Below are positions 36,062 through 47,340 of a DNA stretch of 64,000 nucleotides, piece by piece; the stretch's first letter is position 1, and the number at the start of each line of letters is the position of its first letter. Below the pieces are notes generated by a model, which worked only from the letters and a program-made list of their open reading frames with translations, was not told the origin of the DNA and did no database searches. The DNA comes from Haemonchus contortus (Eukaryota; Nematoda; Chromadorea; Rhabditida; Trichostrongylidae), in the NCBI GenBank assembly GCA_000469685.2, contig LS997566.1, positions 30,499,496-30,563,495 of the forward strand. Reading direction: 5' to 3'. The position numbers and the translations under genes are program-made.

Positions 36062-36600
36062 TTGTTAATAACACCGTTGAATCCACAGATCGTGTCCAAG
36101 GGAAGACGTTCAGGCTTACCAATCTCCATTTTTTAGGTTGCGGCCAAGACGGAGGATACTTATTAATTAATGAGTTCGAGAGGGAACCGAGTTCTTAAAA
36201 AGTCAGGAAGATTTCGACTCATTGCTTTGTTTTTTGTCGAAGCGGAATTAAGGGAATGCGGGCAATTTCAGCCACAGTAAAAGAGTATCATCATCTTCAG
36301 GGAAGGACCTAAAGAAAATAGATGTTTGAACAAACAAATGATATGTTGAAGAGCTGCTTTCAAGTCCGGGTACAAACTGTTTCCCTTTGATCACCATGTC
36401 AGCTTCACACTATTCAGCGACTTCAAATATTCCAGAGGTTGTTCAACCACTCATTAACCCCATTCCAGTGAGCCAACAATTATAATACATGAGAATTCAA
36501 GCTGTTCGTTTCAACAATTTGATAAAACTGACCGCTGTACATCATGATGAGAGTCTCAAAAGTATCTTTCGACTCTTTTGGTGGTAGACTGGTAGACTTC
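36062..36600 (-). pseudogene. Dead paralogue of the secreted-protein gene (left arm)
   Basis: Pieces matching all exons after the first can be followed on the minus strand. Exon-5-like sequence at about 36,062-36,115 has ERLP and NGVIN retained but the first cysteine context changed to CGFNG. Exon-4-like sequence lies near 36,240-36,320 and exon-3-like near 36,410-36,480. Frames are broken and no signal-peptide exon is found. It mirrors the pseudogene at 43,971-44,530. Confidence 0.65.
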
Positions 36601-37231
36601 ACAAGCCTTAAGTAATAGCATGTCTACAGCACCTATTCAGCCTTAGCGGATGCTAGCAAAAGTCATGGTCAATTGGTATCATTAGATATTCTATACCTCG
36701 AGCGGCAATAAATGCTTGGAAGAAAACCTGTGCAATAAGAACTGATATCATCTTGAATGCGACAGATTTTTCACGACGAACTCCCTATTTATAATAATGG
36801 CGATTGCGCTGCAGCTGCAATGGGGCACTTGTCAAAATACATTCAGAATGTTTCCACAGTTTCCGTCAGAAAACAACCTCGCAAGTGCGTGTCTTATCTA
36901 TCACCGCTATTGATCCGTGTGTAGCTCACAACTGAGACATAAAGAGCTAAAAAGGCAAAATGAATGATATAGTATAGCAGTGAGATAGGTGCAAACATAC
37001 TAGCCTGATGTTTATCTCTCTAATCTGCTGCATTTAAAACACAGCGATTGAAAGCAATGCCAAGAAATGGCTCGAAATATGAGTTCCTAATGAGTGTATG
37101 AGCATGTCAGTTGATTTTTATATCTTTCTTAAGAAATCATATCCAAACTAGTAGCCTATCTCCCTGCGCTGCAAGTGAATGAAAGAGCCGAGATGCACTG
37201 GAAATGACGGACGCAGTTGAGGAATTGTATA

Positions 37232-37722
37232 CAGTAGCGCCCAAAAGTTTTCGGTGAAATGCTCCTTCAGTCATACTTTCCTACTGGATCTAATCACGCA
37301 AAATTTCGATATGTATAGCATGGGTGTATTGTGAATACTTATCACTATTAATCTGCAACCTGATCATGTTCTAGATATCCCCAAGGGTTTGGACTAAATT
37401 GAACTAGTGAAACAAATGCTCTTCCTTCTTGAATTTCTCTCCTTTTCATCATGTCTAAAGTGTACGAGCGCTAATGTCAAACGCAGTGGAGGTGCGAATA
37501 ACTGCAGACGTCACCAACTTTGCTTTTTGCGAAATCTGCTGCCACATAAACATCTTATTCTAATTGTATGGATATTGCTGCTTTACAATCGAATAGTTTT
37601 CGATACTGTGAAATGAGCCTTAGTTAAACATATCAAAATTCCGCGCGATTTGCTCCACTAAGAAAAATGTGATGAACGAAGAAGTGCGAAAGCGTTTGAC
37701 CGAACACTTTTGAGCGCGACTG
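37232..37722. mobile_element. Tc1/mariner-type MITE, left arm only
   Basis: 491 bp between TA dinucleotides (37230-37231 and 37723-37724). The termini are imperfect inverted repeats: CAGTAGCGCCCAAAAGTTTT at the left, and the right end reads CAGTCGCGCTCAAAAGTGTT in reverse complement. No transposase. The matching place in the right arm (near 43,125-43,135) lacks it, so it is an insertion after the duplication, with an empty site in the same window. Confidence 0.85.
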
Positions 37723-38362
37723 TATAGCGACTGCATATCCGGAGTAAAAATGGAAAATTTCTTACAGCACTCAAAGCGTTCGTCTACAACCGTTGTGTGT
37801 GACAGTAGCTTCCAGTTAAAGCAGAACCCCTTTGTCTGATGGTATTTGGACATTCGAACTTCTCTGTGAGTTCACTCTCCTGTAAAACCTAAGAGCTACC
37901 GAACTTTTCTAACCAGTGTTCGGGCGTTAAACATTGATGTTGGTTGAGGTGTCAATAGCACACCTTAACCAACCTCAATATTCAACTCTCCATAGCAGTA
38001 ATCAATAGCGCTTTGAGGCAACATTACCTTCAAGTACCAGGCGCATTTTTGATTTGTACCCAAGGTTATTATACAAACATCTCACTATTAGTTGATGTAA
38101 TCGCGCAGATAAGGAACGATGACGACCGAGAACATCCCGTTTCCAGTAGCCCGGTGAGAGAATGCGGAATGTTGTTCCTTACTAATTGCTTATACACTGG
38201 GCAAACAAAAAACGTTATCCGTTGACTTTGCAAATAGCTTTTTTGGCCGGGGGCCATGCAATTGTATCATATTAGTAAGTTTAAGCAGATGGAGCTAGAA
38301 TAACTGCCGCGTCACCGTTCCTATAAATTGTGAGGCTGAAAGCGAAAGTTGTCGTTTCCAAA

Positions 38363-39117
38363 ATGTTTTTAGTCTTCTTAGTACTAGTTCTCATTCCACA
38401 AAACGTCGCCACTCAAGGTAAATTTCTTCATTGGTTTTGACCTTAATAAGCCCATCACTCAGTTGTTCTTCGGGGAAGCGCTCGTTCTGGATCGCTACGA
38501 ATTTATATATACGAGTGATTATTAAGCTTCAAAAAGCCCTCTACCGAAAGAATGGAAAATTACTTTCGAGACTCTCAACATGATGTACGGCGACAATCTG
38601 GTCAGTTCTGTCAAATTGTTTGAACGAACAGCTTGAATTTATTTGCAAACAATGGTTCACAGAAATGGAGCGATGAGTGGGCGAAGAAGGCTTTGGAATA
38701 TTTGAAGTCGCCGAAGAGTGTGAAGGCTGACGTGGTTATCGAAGGCGAACAGTTCGTACCCGGACTTGTGAACAACATCCTCAACGTCTCCTTTATTCGT
38801 TGAAACATCTTAATTCTTCAGGTCCTTCAACGAGGATGATACCCAATCACCGTTGCAGAAATTGCTTGCATTCCTCAAACCCCGCTTCGACAAGATAGAG
38901 AAAGATGTTAGTTGAGAGCCTCCTGATCTCATGGTGGAATCAAAAATCTTTAACTTAACAATTATGTAACAAGAACCTTTTTTGGCCGAAATTTGAGGTA
39001 TGGACTTTCTAGCTCGAACGTCTTCCCACGGGCACGATCTATGGATGCAACGGTGTGATCAACAAGAAGGGAAACAAGGACTCCATCTCCGCTGCCTGCC
39101 TTTACAAAAAGCCTTGA
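38363..39117 (+). CDS. Small secreted protein, five exons (left-arm copy)
   Basis: Exons 38363-38417, 38527-38600, 38663-38751, 38822-38906 and 39013-39117 give 135 aa. Residues 1-17 form a hydrophobic signal peptide, so the product is probably exported. The mature part includes LKWSDEWAKKALEYL, a basic/acidic middle, and TGTIYGCNGV with AACLYKKP at the end; the two cysteines there probably pair. The tail pattern IYGC...ACLY recalls the C-terminal end of nematode CAP/SCP (ASP-like) proteins, but the CAP signature motifs are absent, so the family is tentative. The exon 2 acceptor is AAG and the exon 3 donor is chosen by frame. The mirror copy is at 41739-42493. Confidence 0.72.
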
Positions 39118-40135
39118 TGTAGCCTCACTTGCCCTACATCTTATACTGTTTATGATAAATAGGTGATAAATATCTTGTTAGCCTACGTCAGAAATCACAG
39201 AAACTTTCTTGCTAACGTATGGCTGCAAGTTTGTCATAGGGTCATTAGAAATTTCAGATTTGATAAGGGTTTTACCAACAGACAGCCAAACCTATTATAC
39301 ACGCCATCAAAGACTTCACGATAAATATGGTTTCCGAGATTCCTTATCATTATGAAGCCATCGCCTCCAAGGACGGCAGAAGCACGGCTATCGGGTTTCA
39401 AAATGACAGGGCGTAATGAAGGAGCCAAACTTGAGCCTGAGCCGACGTTAACACCAAACGCGGAGCTCTATTTACAGCGTTATATAGGCTTTGGAGGATA
39501 CATCACTCACACCTGTGCGCGCACTTTGCCCGCGAACAGCTTACTGTAGCCAGCCGTGCACAATTGTTCACACATTTGGTGAATAACACTTTCATGTGTA
39601 TTCCTTTATCACATTCCCTTTTGAAGCCTAGTTTTAATACATTCCGGAAGCCTTGCATTTTTTATGGATATGCCGACTGTCGCGTTCTCTTTGTCTTTTC
39701 TTGCACCATTCTGGACGATTGCTCCCATCACTATTCGTATAAACACATAACCAAAATCGTGTGAACTGTGCGTTCATGTAGATGGGCTTGCTTTCATGGT
39801 CTGTGAATTTGCCTTGCTTCTACAAAATGTTCTTGGTTGCGATAGCTGGGTGATGCAAAAATCCATTGCCAACATAAAAGCTAAGAGAAGGAAAAATATT
39901 CTTATTGCAAGAAACAACATTGGTATACTTTGATAGCTTCAGGACACAGTTCACGATAATGTTGGGTTATCCAGATCATGAAGAAAATGAAAAAGTAGGT
40001 GTTGAATAGTGAGACGGAGGCTAAACTGAGAACCTTGTTTCCAAAAAAAAATGTTTTTAAAAATGTCGTTCAAGGCGCGGCTAGACTATGACAAGCCCAA
40101 AAAAGAAGTGGAATAGGTGTTTCGAAACCTATACA
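39118..40135. other. Inner left arm, no gene recognised
   Basis: Downstream flank of the secreted-protein gene, nearly identical to the inner right arm (40718-41738). Short frames exist on both strands, but I see no splice-supported exon. A GATAAA-like poly(A) signal candidate follows the gene stop at about 39,150-39,170. Confidence 0.5.
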
Positions 40136-40717
40136 ATGACCTTCTCTGAGTACTTGACGTATGGCATTGTCTCTACGAGTTAACGGTCCTATTGCTGACA
40201 GTGTTCAGGATCTGTTAACTTTTTCAGCTCCTCAACGTCAAACTGGTTGAGGTTATTATGAATTCCTTGCAATGCAGTCTAACTTACGCATAAGGGCACA
40301 AATCACAAGAAAAACGGTCCCTACGATTTATTCTAGGATTGCCCAGTGGCTTCCAGATGGCACAAGGGGCGCTGTGCCGACGAAAACCCAATAGATGGGG
40401 CATAATATGAGCCTGTTTTTTCGTCGACGTGCATGCCCATCGACCGATGGTAGCCCAGCGAGTATCGATGCGATACAGGTTACGTTCCGAGACTCAAACT
40501 TTCAGCATGCAGCCAATTGATAACCGTGTAAAGAGGGGACGTTCGACTCTTATTCTGTTATTTTCTGTTATTCCTTTTGGTGTTGCGGTCATGTTTTAGT
40601 TTTCCTTCTTTATTATGAGGATGAGAATGGTGAGGTATTTCTGCTGACGACAGCGTTTGTATTGAAAGGATGAATGAGTTTCGAAAAAGTGTAGTCAGCT
40701 GTACGCAATCCCTCGCA
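40136..40717. other. Spacer at the centre of the inverted duplication
   Basis: About 580 bp of single-copy sequence between the arms. No ORF of note. It contains GC-richer stretches with short internal palindromes (about 40,360-40,500) and the inner breakpoints of both arms. Confidence 0.6.
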
Positions 40718-41738
40718 TCGTATAGGTCTTCGAGACACCCCTTCCACATCCTTTTTTTGGGCTTGTCATAGTCTAGCCACGTCTTCAACGACATTTTTGA
40801 AGTCTTTTATTTTTTGGAAACAAGGTTCTCAGTTTAGCCTCCGTCGCACTATTCAACACCTACTTTTTCATTTTCTTCATGATCTGGATAACCCAACATT
40901 ATCGTGAACTGTGTCCTGAAGCTATCAAAGTATACCAATGTTATTTCTTGCAATAAGAATATTTTTCCTTCTCTTAGCTTTTATGTTGGCAATGGATTTT
41001 TGCATCACCCAGCTATCGCAACCAAGAACATTTTGTAAAGCAAGGCAAATTCACAGACCATGAAAGCAAGCCCATCTACATGAACGCACAGTTCACACGA
41101 TTTTGGTTATGTGTATATACGAATAGTGATGGGAGCAATCGTCCAGAATGGTGCAAGAAAAGACAAAGAGAACGCGACAGTCGGCATATCCATAAAAATG
41201 CAAGGCTTCCGAAATGTATTAAAACTAGGCTTCAAAAGGGAATGTGATGAAGGAATACACATGAAAGTGTTATTCACCAAATGTGTGAACAATTGTGCAC
41301 GGCTGGCTACAGTAAGCTGTTCGCGGGCAAAGTGCGCGCACAGGTGTGAGTGATGTATCCTCCAAAGCCTATACAACGCTGTAAATAGAGCTCCGCGTTT
41401 GGTGTTAACGTCGGCTCAGGCTCAAGTTTGGCTCCTTCATCACGCCCTGTCATTTTGAAACCAGATAGCCGTGCTTCTGCCGTCCTTGGAGGCGATGGCT
41501 TCATAATGATAAGGAATCTCGGAAACCATATTTATCGTGAAGTCTTTGATGGCGTGTATAATAGGTTTGGCTGTCTGTTGGTAAAACCCTTATCAAATCT
41601 GAAATTTCTAATGACCCTATGACAAACTTGCAGCCATACGTTAGCAAGAAAGTTTCTGTGATTTCTGACGTAGGCTAACAAGATATTTATCACCTATTTA
41701 TCATAAACAGTATAAGATGTAGGGCAAGTGAGGCTACA

Positions 41739-42493
41739 TCAAGGCTTTTTGTAAAGGCAGGCAGCGGAGATGGAGTCCTTGTTTCCCTTCTTGTTGATCA
41801 CACCGTTGCATCCATAGATCGTGCCCGTGGGAAGACGTTCGAGCTAGAAAGTCCATACCTCAAATTTCGGCCAAAAAAGGTTCTTGTTACATAATTGTTA
41901 AGTTAAAGATTTTTGATTCCACCATGAGATCAGGAGGCTCTCAACTAACATCTTTCTCTATCTTGTCGAAGCGGGGTTTGAGGAATGCAAGCAATTTCTG
42001 CAACGGTGATTGGGTATCATCCTCGTTGAAGGACCTGAAGAATTAAGATGTTTCAACGAATAAAGGAGACGTTGAGGATGTTGTTCACAAGTCCGGGTAC
42101 AAACTGTTCGCCTTCGATAACCACGTCAGCCTTCACACTCTTCGGCGACTTCAAATATTCCAAAGCCTTCTTCGCCCACTCATCGCTCCATTTCTGTGAA
42201 CCATTGATTGCAAATAAATTCAAGCTGTTCGTTCAAACAATTTGACAGAACTGACCAGATTGTCTCCGTACATCATGTTGAGAGTCTCGAAAGTAATTTT
42301 CCATTCTTTCGGTAGAGGGCTTTTTGAAGCTTAATAATCACCCGTATATATAAATTCGTAGCGATCCAGAACGAGCGCCTCCCCGAAGAACAACTGAGTG
42401 ATGGGCTTATTAAGGTCAAAATCAATGAAGAAATTTACCTTGAGTGGCGACGTTTTGTGGAATGAGAACTAGTACAAAGAAGAGTAAAAGCAT
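41739..42493 (-). CDS. Small secreted protein, five exons (right-arm copy)
   Basis: Mirror of the left-arm gene with the same splice sites: exons 42493-42439, 42329-42256, 42193-42105, 42034-41950 and 41843-41739 in transcription order, 135 aa. The mature protein is identical as far as I can read. The three differences I find are at residues 2, 4 and 6 of the signal peptide (Phe/Leu, Val/Leu, Leu/Phe), all still hydrophobic. Both copies look functional. The two genes point toward each other across the palindrome centre. Confidence 0.72.
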
Positions 42494-43301
42494 TTTGGAA
42501 ACGACAACTTTCGCTTTCAGCCTCACAATTTATAGGAACGGTGACGCGGCAGTTATTCTAGCTCCATCTGCTTAAACTTACTAATATGATACAATTGCAT
42601 GGCCCCCGGCCAAAAAAGCTATTTGCAAAGTCAACGGATAACGTTTTTTGTTTGCCCAGTGTATAAGCAATTAGTAAGGAACAACATTCCGCATTCTCTC
42701 ACCGGGCTACTGGAAACGGGATGTTCTCGGTCGTCATCGTTCCTTATCTGCGCGATTACATCAACTAATAGTGAGATGTTTGTATAATAACCTTGGGTAC
42801 AAATCAAAAATGCGCCTGGTACTTGAAGGTAATGTTGCCTCAAAGCGCTATTGATTACTGCTATGGAGTGTTGAATATTGAGGTTGGTTAAGGTGTGCTA
42901 TTGACACCTCAACCAACATCAATGTTTAACGCCCGAACACTGGTTAGAAAAGTTCGGTAGTTCTAAGGTTTTACAGGGGAGTGAACTCACAGAGAAGTTC
43001 GAATGTCCAAATACCATCAGACAAAGGAGTTCTGCTTCAACTGAAAGCTAGTGTCACACACAACGGTTGTAAACGAGCGTTTCGAGTGCTGTGAGAAGTT
43101 TCCGTTTTCTTTTGGATATGCAGTCGTTATGTATAGCTCCTCAACTGCGTCCGTCATTTTTAGTGCGTACTAGCTCTTGCATCAACTTGCAGTGCAGGGA
43201 AATTGGCAACTAGTTTCGATCTGATCCCATACGAAAGATATATGAATCAATTGGATTGCTAATACACTAAATCATCTGAAACTCTTTTTCCGAGCTATTT
43301 T

Positions 43302-43569
43302 AGCATAATTTTCAGGGGCTGCATCTCGAAGCAGCAGGTCGGCGAGACTACGAACACTGGGCTAGGATGACTGCACCTACCTCACTACTATATTATATCA
43401 TTCATTTTGCCTTTTTAACACCTTATGTCTCGACTGTGATAATTTTCAGGGGCTGCATCTCGAAGCAGCAGGTCGGCGAGATTACGAACACTGGGCTAGG
43501 ATGACTGCACCTACCTCACTACTATATTATATCACTCATTTTGCCTTTTTAACACCTTATGTCTCGATT
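43302..43569. repeat. 134-bp tandem duplication, two copies
   Basis: A unit including TTCAGGGGCTGCATCTCGAA repeats with a period of 134 bases and very few differences. The corresponding left-arm region (about 36,930-37,040) has a single diverged copy, so the duplication is local and young. Confidence 0.85.
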
Positions 43570-43895
43570 GTGAGCTACACTTGGAACTATAGTGATAGAA
43601 AAGAAAGACACTTTGACGAGGTTCTTTTCGGACGAAAACTGTGGAAGCATTCTGCATGTATTTTGACAAGTGCTCAAGTGCAGCTGCAATGCAATCGCAA
43701 TCGTTACAAATAGGGAGTTCGTCGTGAAAAATCTGTCGTCTTCAAGATGTGTCACCTCTTGCAGCACTGGTTTTCTTCCAAGTATTTATTGCCTTTCGAG
43801 GTATAGATTATCTAATGATATCAATTGACCATGATTTTTTCTAACATCCGCTGAAGCCGAATAGATGTTGTAGACATGCTATTACTTAAGGCATG

Positions 43896-43953
43896 CAAAG
43901 TCCACTACCGAAAAGACCGGAAAAGACAGGTCTTTTCGGTAGTGGACTTTGCC
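43896..43953. other. Perfect 24-bp hairpin
   Basis: Arms 43896-43919 and 43930-43953 are exact reverse complements with a 10-base loop. The left-arm equivalent has only related, non-palindromic sequence, so the hairpin formed after the arms separated. Confidence 0.85.
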
Positions 43954-43970
43954 GAAAAAGTCTAAAGATG

Positions 43971-44530
43971 CTTTGAAACTCTCAACATGATGAAGAGCGA
44001 CACTCTGGTCAGTTCTATCGAATTGTTTGAATGAGCACCTTGAATTCACATTCAGTTAATGGCTCACAGGAATGGAGGGATGAGTGAGATAGCAAGGCTT
44101 TGGAATTTGAAGTCGCCGAATAATGTGACCGATGACATGGTGATCAAAGGAAGCAGTTCGTACCCGAACTTGGAAACAGCATTTTCATATCTTTTGTTTG
44201 TTGAAACATCTAATTCTTTTAGATCCTTCACCGATGATGATACCCAGTTGCTGTGCCAAAAATCGCTTGCATTCTTCGGACCCGGCTTCGACAAAAAAGA
44301 AAAAACAGTGAGTTGAAATCTTCCTGACTACTAAGAGACTCGGTTCCCTTTCGAATCCATTCCCTATGTAGCGACGTCCTTCCTCTTGGTCGCAACCTGA
44401 AAAATGAAGATTGTTTATTTGAACGTCTTCCCGCGAGTACGATCTTTGGTTGCAACGGTGTTATTGGCAAAAAGAGAAAAAGGGCTTCATTCACGAAGCC
44501 CTGTTTCAACTGCAATTCGACTGAAGTTCC
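43971..44530 (+). pseudogene. Dead paralogue of the secreted-protein gene (right arm)
   Basis: Exon-2-like sequence ends at 44007 with a GT donor. Exon-3-like sequence starts at 44070, and its sixth codon is TGA (44085-44087) where the intact gene has TGG (Trp). A one-base deletion follows before the donor-like CAGTTCGTAC. Exon-4-like sequence is at 44,222-44,307 and exon-5-like at about 44,423-44,520 with FGCNGVI retained. No first exon with a signal peptide is visible. The stop and deletion show it is not functional. Confidence 0.7.
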
Positions 44531-47340
44531 AATAAATCTATGCAAATAATTTGTAAGACGACATCGGAAAGAACTGGAATTTCTCCACTTGATGATTATT
44601 CTAGGGGAGGCTCACAAACTTGTAGGAGCTTTCTTTCTCGTTGTTGGGTGGGTCGGCCTGCCTATGGATCTGCCTATCCGCAAGACTCTGATTATGCTAA
44701 AGGTAGAGGTATGGAAAACTCATCGCAAACTGAGGTAGGAGTATTGTAGTGTAAGCTAAAAGAATAATGGGGTCATGTGATTTTTCACGTTTTCACGTTT
44801 TCACGTCGATTTCGACCAACTGGTTGTAATTAATATCGATCGTAGTTCGACGGATTATAACTTGGATCTGCAGTGGATTAAATGAAATGAATTCTTCAGC
44901 GCTGTGATCACAATCGGTACAGTCACCATTTTTTCTCTACCTACATTCCTGCTACCCAAAACTCGGAACTTTGTTTACGCATTTTATGGTTTGCTCTTTG
45001 TTTGATCTTAACTCTTTTTACTCTTTGGCCAGCACAATAGCCCGATGTATAGCCCTTCTACCTGTGACAGAATATGGTGCTCAGCTGATCCACCAGCCCA
45101 TTTTTTCAGAATTTTTTCTTAGAAAAATCAGAGTGGTAAATTTGTGATCACGAGTCATGAAAGAGAACGAAACTAATTTTCAAAGCACCAAATGTCTTGC
45201 CTAGGCCTTCGATGAAGATGAGTTTGGCGGAAATAGAGCAATGCAACCAAAATTCAGTATGTGATGGCGCTTCTCTTATGATGATGAAGCATCGGTCTGC
45301 AGACCAAAAAAGCAATTTCCAGTGGAACTTTCATGCTTCCCTCAATTTGTCCTATTGGCCCAGCGAATTTGCAACATAAGTAAGCAGCTAGCCAAAATCC
45401 ATAATGGTTCTTACAAATCCTTGGGCGACTATTCTACAATTCGCTATTTGTATCTTTGAAGGTATAGGTGGGTTTTTGTGTGTCAAGTAAAAAATTTGGT
45501 CATCATGTCCTCACTATTAATAGTGCAGCTTAGCTTCTCATGGAAAGATGTGGGTTTGGTTTCAATGGCAGGTAACGAATGAAAGACTGTGATGAACATT
45601 GTTGATGACTAGTGAGGCACCTCATGAGGCATAAACTACGTATTTCCTTAAACATTTAGAATGCCGCTTTAACACAATAAGGTCTGTTTCATGCGATAAG
45701 AAGGGATTGTAGAGTAGGCTGACCAGAAGTGCTCGCCTGCCCTACACTGTCTCATCAGTGACTTAAGATTCACGCATGATAACACACTCCATTTTGAGTG
45801 TTTTATAACAGATATAGTATCCAAGTACTTCCAGGTCAAATTACATGCTGAGGGACGTTCATATGCGTGAACCGCTACTCATCAGGCTGTTATGAAAAAA
45901 GCTATTTATTGTTTCTCAAGAAGAAGTTTTTGGCATGAGATAACAACAGGCGCCGCTGACCTGAAGCTCCGAACTGGTTCGAGTCTCTCCCCTTACTGGT
46001 GTTCCGAAGGAGCATACGCACACGCTCGGCCTCTACCTTGTGGCACCACATCATTCGAAGTTTTCTTTTGCTGGAAAGCTGTTCCAGCCTGACCTTGACG
46101 AAACCTTTTAGTTTAGGTCAGTTCGTGGATTCAATGTGGTTTCCACCAAGCTTTTCAACGATCGGCGCTCTAGTATAAATGACCGTATGAGGGAAGCTCC
46201 TCTGTGTGAATCAATTCGTCCATATAGTCAAATACTAGTTCTTACGTCTCCCTGCTTTGTTACGACCCGGTGCTGTCGCCTTCTCTCCATCTCTCAACTT
46301 TCCTGTATCTTCAGCGTCAATGTTCGACCTCGATAAGTCTTGGCATAGCTTTGCATTAATTTTACAAGATTTTCATAAAATTAATGCAAAGCTATACCAT
46401 CTTGGCAGCAGGTCTTATAAAAATCTTATAAAATTTTCGGTATCTGTTTCAAATGTATTGTGTCTTTCTATTTGTATTATACTACCGCGCCCTTGTTTCT
46501 GTTTCTGTCGCCTTATCCTTAAGCTTGATGCTTATCGTATCGCTTTCCCGGCCTGCCTTCACTCGGTTCGTAGTTTACACGCGTTTGCTGTTCAGTTCTT
46601 TGGTTGGCAATGCGTACAGCGCTCTACAATCACATTCTTTGGGCCTGGAAATAGGTAGGGAACACCTGTCACCCGAAAACTTGGTTCCAGTTCCGACAAG
46701 TAGTGCCCTAGTGCTCTGTCTCGAGTGATGTTCTTCCTGGCACCATCCACCTTCGTTTTCCCCGTTGGAGATGCGCTGCACGCCCTTGCCAAACCTTAAC
46801 TGCATTTGTTGTTAGCAAAGATTCAGGGATGTTGGCCCCCTCTGCCCCTTTGTTTTATGGGAATCTGCAATACTGCAATATCTAATTCTTTCTTATAACT
46901 TTTTCTTAATCTAGTTTTTCAGGGGTTTTTGCTTGGTTCTCTCTGGTTCTTTTTGTAGATACCCGTTGTAGGTTCTCCAATCGCTATTCTGTAATGTTTT
47001 CTTCTTTTGGCGACTGACCGTTGGCGACTGATCGCTATCAATTAATTGAATGAATACAACCATTGGATATTTCAACTCAAACGTGAAATGTTCAAAAAAA
47101 AAAAAGAGTTGGCTGCAAACCAAGTCATAATAACATGACAGCTAATGATTAATGATTCTTTTATCTTGATGTTGCAGCCAACAGGCTGAGCTATTGCTAA
47201 ATGGTTGGACGATGTGCTCCCATATCGAAGCAGTCCTAGCAACTGTGCGGAACACCTACTCTTCTCTCTACATCCAACGGGTGAATTGCTTTCTCTAGCG
47301 CCTGCAGCGTCTGCAGCAGTCCTTCGTAATTAGATCAAGT
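44531..47340. other. Outer right arm, no gene recognised
   Basis: Matches the outer left arm (33,284-36,060) with many differences. A block at about 46,690-46,860, matching 33,760-33,935, is open in several frames in both arms. In the frame reading ACSASPTGKTKVDGARKN its internal differences are silent, but one arm has a stop, so coding is unproven. Confidence 0.4.
46345..46395. other. Perfect 20-bp hairpin
   Basis: Arms 46345-46364 and 46376-46395 are exact reverse complements with an 11-base loop, inside a stretch absent from the equivalent place in the left arm. Confidence 0.8.

Larger units (their letters stand above)
33284..40135 (+). repeat. Left arm of a ~14 kb inverted duplication
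   Basis: Reverse-complement match to about 40718-47340. In the inner third, coordinates mirror exactly about a sum of 80,856, for example the stop at 39115 with 41741 and the ATG at 38363 with 42493. Toward the outer end the arms differ by many substitutions and indels. This arm contains a dead paralogue (36,062-36,600), a private Tc1-type MITE (37232-37722) and an intact secreted-protein gene (38363-39117). Confidence 0.88.
40718..47340 (-). repeat. Right arm of the ~14 kb inverted duplication
   Basis: Reverse complement of the left arm. It carries the second intact secreted-protein gene (41739-42493), the plus-strand dead paralogue (43,971-44,530), a private 134-bp tandem duplication (43302-43569) and two private perfect hairpins (43896-43953, 46345-46395). 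It lacks the Tc1-type MITE found in the left arm. Confidence 0.88.

Noticed and set aside
40430..40500. tRNA-like fold in the palindrome spacer
   Set aside because: No consistent acceptor and D-arm pairing around the box-B-like GTTCCGAGACTC.
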